Positions 4,867 to 6,992 of a DNA stretch of 6,992 bases are shown here, piece after piece. Source of the stretch: Opitutales bacterium. Its GTDB lineage: Bacteria > Verrucomicrobiota > Verrucomicrobiia > Opitutales > Oceanipulchritudinaceae. A model generated the notes under the pieces. That model was not told the origin of the DNA and made no database searches. It saw only the letters and a list, made by a program, of their open reading frames with translations. Positions within the stretch are counted from its first letter, which is position 1, and each line of letters opens with the position of its first letter. Made by a program: the position numbers and the translations under genes. Where the stretch lies: the NCBI GenBank assembly GCA_007123395.1, contig SKLD01000196.1, positions 1 through 6,992 on the forward strand, written 5' to 3'.

Positions 4867-5976
4867 ATGCTCACCGCGCCGACCAACGCCGCGCCCGCCG
4901 GCCTGCCCACGCCTTCCGGCCGCAGCCTGCCCGCGCCGACGCTCGCCGGGCAGCCGCTCACCGCCCTCGCCCCCATGCAGGACGTCACCGACCTGCCCTT
5001 CATGCGCGTCGTCGGCGAATACGGCGCGCCCGATTACTTCTTCACCGAGTTCCTGCGCGTGCATGCGCACTCGCGGCTTGATCCCGGCATCCTCGACGCC
5101 GTCACGCGCCACGGCACGGGCCGCCCCGTCTTCGCGCAGCTCATTGGCGAGGACATCCCCCACATGGTGCGCACAGTGCGGCTCTTCGACCCACACCCCG
5201 TCGCCGGAATCGACCTCAACATGGGATGCCCCGCCCCCAAGGTCTACAAGAAGAACGTCGGTGGTGGCCTCCTCCGCAACCCCGCCAAGGTCGACGAACT
5301 CCTCGCCGCCCTGCGCGAAGCCTGCGACGGCCTTTTCACCGTAAAGATGCGCATCGGCTTTGAGGATACCCGGCACTTCGACGCCGTCCTCGAGTCCGTC
5401 AACCGCCACCGCGTCGACCTCCTCAGCGTCCACGGCCGCACCGTTAAGGAAATGTACCGCAGCGAGGTTCACTACGACTGGATCCGCCGCGCGCGCGAGG
5501 CCGCCGCCTGCCCCGTCCTCGCCAACGGCAACGTAGCCACCGCGGCCGACGCCGCGCGCGTCCTCGCCGAGACCGGCTGCGCGGGTGTCATGGTTGGGCG
5601 CGGTGCCATCCGTAATCCGTGGATCTTCCGCCAAATCCGTGAACATTACGCCGGCCGCGAGCCTTTCACGCCGATACTTGCCGATGTCCATGCCTACGTC
5701 TGCCGCCTCTGGGACGCCACATTCACCCCCGAACGCCCCGAGGCCGCCCAGACCAACCGGATGAAGAAGTTCCTCGCCTTCATCGGGCAAGGCGTCGATC
5801 CGGACGGTGCCTTCCTCCACGAAATTCGCCGCACGCGCGACAAACCCGGCTTCTTCGCCTGCCTCGACCGTCACCTCCTCGCCGACGGCGCGGCAGAGCG
5901 CCCCTTCTCCTGCGCCCCATACCCCGGGCTCGTCGCCCGCCCCAACCGCGAAAGCGCCGCAGGCTGCCGCCTCTGA
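4867..5976 (+). CDS. dus: tRNA-dihydrouridine synthase family protein
   Basis: A 369-residue FMN enzyme of the Dus family, which reduces uridines in tRNA to dihydrouridine using NADPH. Seen in order: the TIM-barrel opening ALAPMQDVTDLPF (33-45), AQLIG (90-94), the catalytic loop DLNMGCPAPKVYK (116-128) with C121 as the active-site acid, then FMN contacts K160 in VKMRIGF, H189 in HGRTVKEMY, N220-G-N in LANGNV, and GVMVGRGAIRNPW (240-252). A helical C-terminal RNA-binding part follows and the protein ends RESAAGCRL. Which of the Dus position specificities applies cannot be told. ATG 4867 is chosen. GTG 4816, overlapping the nadA stop with GGAG just before it, is possible and would add 17 mostly proline-rich residues. 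It follows nadA closely and is probably co-transcribed. Confidence 0.93.
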   Translation: MLTAPTNAAPAGLPTPSGRSLPAPTLAGQPLTALAPMQDVTDLPFMRVVGEYGAPDYFFTEFLRVHAHSRLDPGILDAVTRHGTGRPVFAQLIGEDIPHMVRTVRLFDPHPVAGIDLNMGCPAPKVYKKNVGGGLLRNPAKVDELLAALREACDGLFTVKMRIGFEDTRHFDAVLESVNRHRVDLLSVHGRTVKEMYRSEVHYDWIRRAREAAACPVLANGNVATAADAARVLAETGCAGVMVGRGAIRNPWIFRQIREHYAGREPFTPILADVHAYVCRLWDATFTPERPEAAQTNRMKKFLAFIGQGVDPDGAFLHEIRRTRDKPGFFACLDRHLLADGAAERPFSCAPYPGLVARPNRESAAGCRL

Positions 5977-6044
5977 GCACACCGCCGTTTCTCTCCCATT
6001 CCCTTTAAAAGTACGAATAATTTATCTCTGAGCTACTTATTGCG

Positions 6045-6063
6045 TCAACAAAATTAATGTTGA
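6045..6063. repeat. Inverted repeat, 6-bp arms, AT-rich loop
   Basis: TCAACA (6045-6050) and TGTTGA (6058-6063) are perfect complements around AAATTAA. It lies about 70 bases after the dus stop. It may be a regulator half-site pair or chance symmetry in AT-rich DNA; no T-run follows to make it a terminator. Confidence 0.35.
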
Positions 6064-6074
6064 TTTAAATCTTT

Positions 6075-6115
6075 CTCTGCCCGGGCCGGGCGGCATGCCG
6101 GTCCGGCTGGCAGAG
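6075..6115. repeat. Long GC-rich stem-loop within AT-rich spacer
   Basis: CTCTGCC (6075-6081) pairs perfectly with GGCAGAG (6109-6115). Inside, GCCGG (6085-6089) pairs with CCGGC (6103-6107), followed by a G-T wobble, a C-G pair, a bulged G at 6100 and GG/CC closing a CATG loop. The 41-base structure is the only GC-rich island in its neighbourhood. It could act as a Rho-independent-like end for the dus transcript without a T-run, a processing or protein-binding site, or a dispersed palindromic repeat of the REP kind. The single copy in this window cannot distinguish these. Confidence 0.5.
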
Positions 6116-6174
6116 CCCCAGTAGGCGCGCAAATGGCCACTCTTCGCTGTCAACGTATATATCTAAAAGCTAAA

Positions 6175-6188
6175 TATTTGCGCAAATA
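6175..6188. promoter_or_regulatory. Perfect 14-bp palindrome over the -35 region
   Basis: TATTTGCGCAAATA is perfectly self-complementary; with one mismatched pair it extends to 6172-6191. It covers the candidate -35 element at 6178-6183, so a dimeric regulator bound here would be expected to block RNA polymerase. Half of it (GCGCAAAT) recurs 53 bases upstream. I do not recognise the regulator. Confidence 0.55.
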
Positions 6189-6206
6189 ATTTAAATGTGG
6201 GATAAT
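6178..6206 (+). promoter_or_regulatory. Candidate sigma70-type promoter for the exported protein gene
   Basis: TTGCGC (6178-6183) and GATAAT (6201-6206) are separated by exactly 17 bases. The -10 matches TATAAT at five of six positions, while the -35 keeps only the TTG. Transcription would start near 6213. The surrounding DNA is AT-rich, as promoters usually are. Confidence 0.5.
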
Positions 6207-6211
6207 CTTTG

Positions 6212-6232
6212 TGAGTCAATTAAAATAACTCA
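6212..6232. promoter_or_regulatory. 21-bp operator-like palindrome over the predicted transcription start
   Basis: TGAGTCAATT (6212-6221) and AAATAACTCA (6223-6232) are inverted copies matching at 8 of 10 positions about a single central base. The outermost five pairs (TGAGT/ACTCA) are perfect. The position just downstream of the -10 box is that of a typical repressor site. It differs in sequence from the palindrome at 6175-6188, so two different regulators may act here. Confidence 0.5.
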
Positions 6233-6354
6233 GAGCTGATTTTACTACCGAGGGTCCGGCATGTTCCTGCTATTCTGGGGCCGCAATGTGGGGGGATCCG
6301 CCAGCGGACAAATCGGGTTGCACCTTGCGACCGCGCGTCAAAACTCGGGCCTGT

Positions 6355-6992
6355 ATGAACGCCCTCTCTATCGCCCGCTTCTTCTGGATCCCGGCTGTGT
6401 TTTGCGCGGCTGGTGCCTCCGCCGCGCCCGCCGCTTCGGTGAACGAGCGCATCCGCGCGCAGATCGACACCGAAGGTGTTTTCCTTACCACGATTGACCT
6501 CTCCGGAGATGTGACGCGGATCGCAGAATTGCTCAATGCCGTTTACTACGATATTGCGCCGCACCTGCCGGATGTGCCCATTCTGCCAATCCACCTGCCC
6601 GGGCTGGCCGCACAGACGGGGCTCACCCGCTTCGACGGGCTCGGCATGAGTTCGGTGCGCACGGGCGAGCGGCAGTTCCGCAACCGCACCTTTCTCGCGC
6701 TCTCGGAAGGCGACCGGGGGCTCTTCGATCTCCTCGGCGCTTCGAACGAGCCCTTCGGCATCCTCCAGCATTGCCCGCCCGACGCCGAGTACGTTTTTGA
6801 ATTCACGCTGCGGCCGGATGTCGTTCTGCGCGTCGTCGAGCGCGTCATGGCGGGCACGGTGGGTCCGGCTGCTGCGCGCGAGATGCTTGCGGGGCTCGGG
6901 GTTCCGGTTATCGACGGCGGCCCCACCGCGCGCGAGTTGATCGGGATACTTGCGACGCGCTATTCGGGGGCGGGAAGCCTCGGTTTTGCGAA
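6355..6992 (+). CDS. Probable exported protein of unknown function (3' end outside window)
   Basis: The frame stays open from ATG 6355 to the end of the window, giving 212 codons. Codon use is GC-rich and the frame has good coding character (many GC-ending codons, no stop). The start MNALSIARFFWIPAVFCAAG, followed by ASAAPAAS, looks like a Sec signal peptide with cleavage probably after ASA (about residue 23). The mature part has alternating hydrophobic and charged stretches, including LSGDVTRIAELLNAVYYDIA, FLALSEGDRGLFDLLG and FEFTLRPDVVLRVVERVM, and no further membrane helix in the visible part. I recognise no family or catalytic motif. An in-frame ATG at 6286 would add 23 residues before the signal peptide, so 6355 is preferred although no clear ribosome binding site precedes it. 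It is likely controlled by the palindromes at 6175-6188 and 6212-6232. Confidence 0.7.
   Translation, partial: MNALSIARFFWIPAVFCAAGASAAPAASVNERIRAQIDTEGVFLTTIDLSGDVTRIAELLNAVYYDIAPHLPDVPILPIHLPGLAAQTGLTRFDGLGMSSVRTGERQFRNRTFLALSEGDRGLFDLLGASNEPFGILQHCPPDAEYVFEFTLRPDVVLRVVERVMAGTVGPAAAREMLAGLGVPVIDGGPTARELIGILATRYSGAGSLGFA

Larger units (their letters stand above)
5977..6354. other. AT-rich intergenic control region
   Basis: This 378-base stretch has no supported gene; a short + frame at 6261-6497 conflicts with the downstream gene and has no family features. It is sharply AT-rich compared with the flanking genes (6181-6240 counts 18 of 60 GC), apart from a GC-rich hairpin insert at 6075-6115. 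It contains the separate palindromes and the promoter listed individually. GCGCAAAT occurs at 6127-6134 and again at 6180-6187, exactly 53 bases apart, about five DNA turns. No classical terminator with a T-run follows dus. From the predicted transcription start near 6213, the leader of the next gene would be about 140 bases. Confidence 0.6.

Noticed and set aside
4408..5982. Long open frame on the minus strand opposite nadA and dus (524 codons)
   Set aside because: It lies entirely opposite two well-supported genes, its translation is low-complexity (rich in G, A, V, E), and such antisense frames are expected in GC-rich DNA.
5977..6074. Intrinsic terminator after dus
   Set aside because: No GC stem followed by a T-run is present on the + strand in this stretch; the hairpin at 6075-6115 also lacks one.
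6026..6235. CTCTGAG (6026-6032) and CTCAGAG (6229-6235) as terminal inverted repeats of a small mobile element spanning the AT-rich spacer
   Set aside because: Only seven bases match and I see no matching target-site duplication; the right copy is also explained by the palindrome at 6212-6232.
6261..6497. 78-codon + strand frame ahead of and into the exported protein gene
   Set aside because: It overlaps a frame with a signal peptide and better coding character, and its own translation shows nothing recognisable.

Overview
The window is GC-rich bacterial chromosomal DNA in which every supported gene lies on the + strand. No gene in it settles the taxonomy. High GC, strong third-position GC, short AT-rich spacers and the style of the RecQ, Fur-like and Dus proteins would suit a Gram-negative bacterium such as a member of Verrucomicrobiota, but this is a weak inference from recollected family resemblance.

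Layout from left to right. (1) 1-1224: the C-terminal part of a RecQ-family DNA helicase whose beginning lies outside the window. (2) 1395-2053: a two-gene toxin-antitoxin module, a ribbon-helix-helix (RHH) antitoxin followed by a PIN-domain ribonuclease toxin (VapBC type), with a small inverted repeat just before the antitoxin. (3) 2054-2329: a spacer with several inverted repeats, including a 22-bp operator-like palindrome. (4) 2330-3186: a Fur-superfamily regulator lacking the usual metal-binding residues, overlapped at ATGA by a small tetratricopeptide-repeat (TPR) protein. (5) 3197-3827: a second toxin-antitoxin module, a minimal nucleotidyltransferase (MntA type) and a HEPN ribonuclease (HepT type). 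(6) 3824-5976: quinolinate synthase NadA, whose start codon overlaps the HEPN stop codon, then a tRNA-dihydrouridine synthase. (7) 5977-6354: an AT-rich spacer with a long hairpin, several palindromes and a plausible sigma70-type promoter. (8) 6355 to the end: the first 212 codons of a probable exported protein of unknown function.

The genes from the Fur-like regulator to dus are packed so tightly (ATGA overlaps, an 11-nt overlap, gaps of about 10 and 47 nt) that they could be read as one transcript. Both toxin-antitoxin modules have visibly lower GC than their neighbours: a sampled 60-base line in each counts about 52% GC, against about 70% in a nadA line. This suggests that two separately acquired modules were inserted among housekeeping genes. 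The best candidates for something unusual are the metal-ligand-free Fur-like regulator with its own palindrome and its TPR partner, the HEPN/MNT module fused by overlap to the NAD-synthesis gene, and the palindrome-rich control region of the exported protein. I see no CRISPR array, insertion sequence, tRNA or rRNA.
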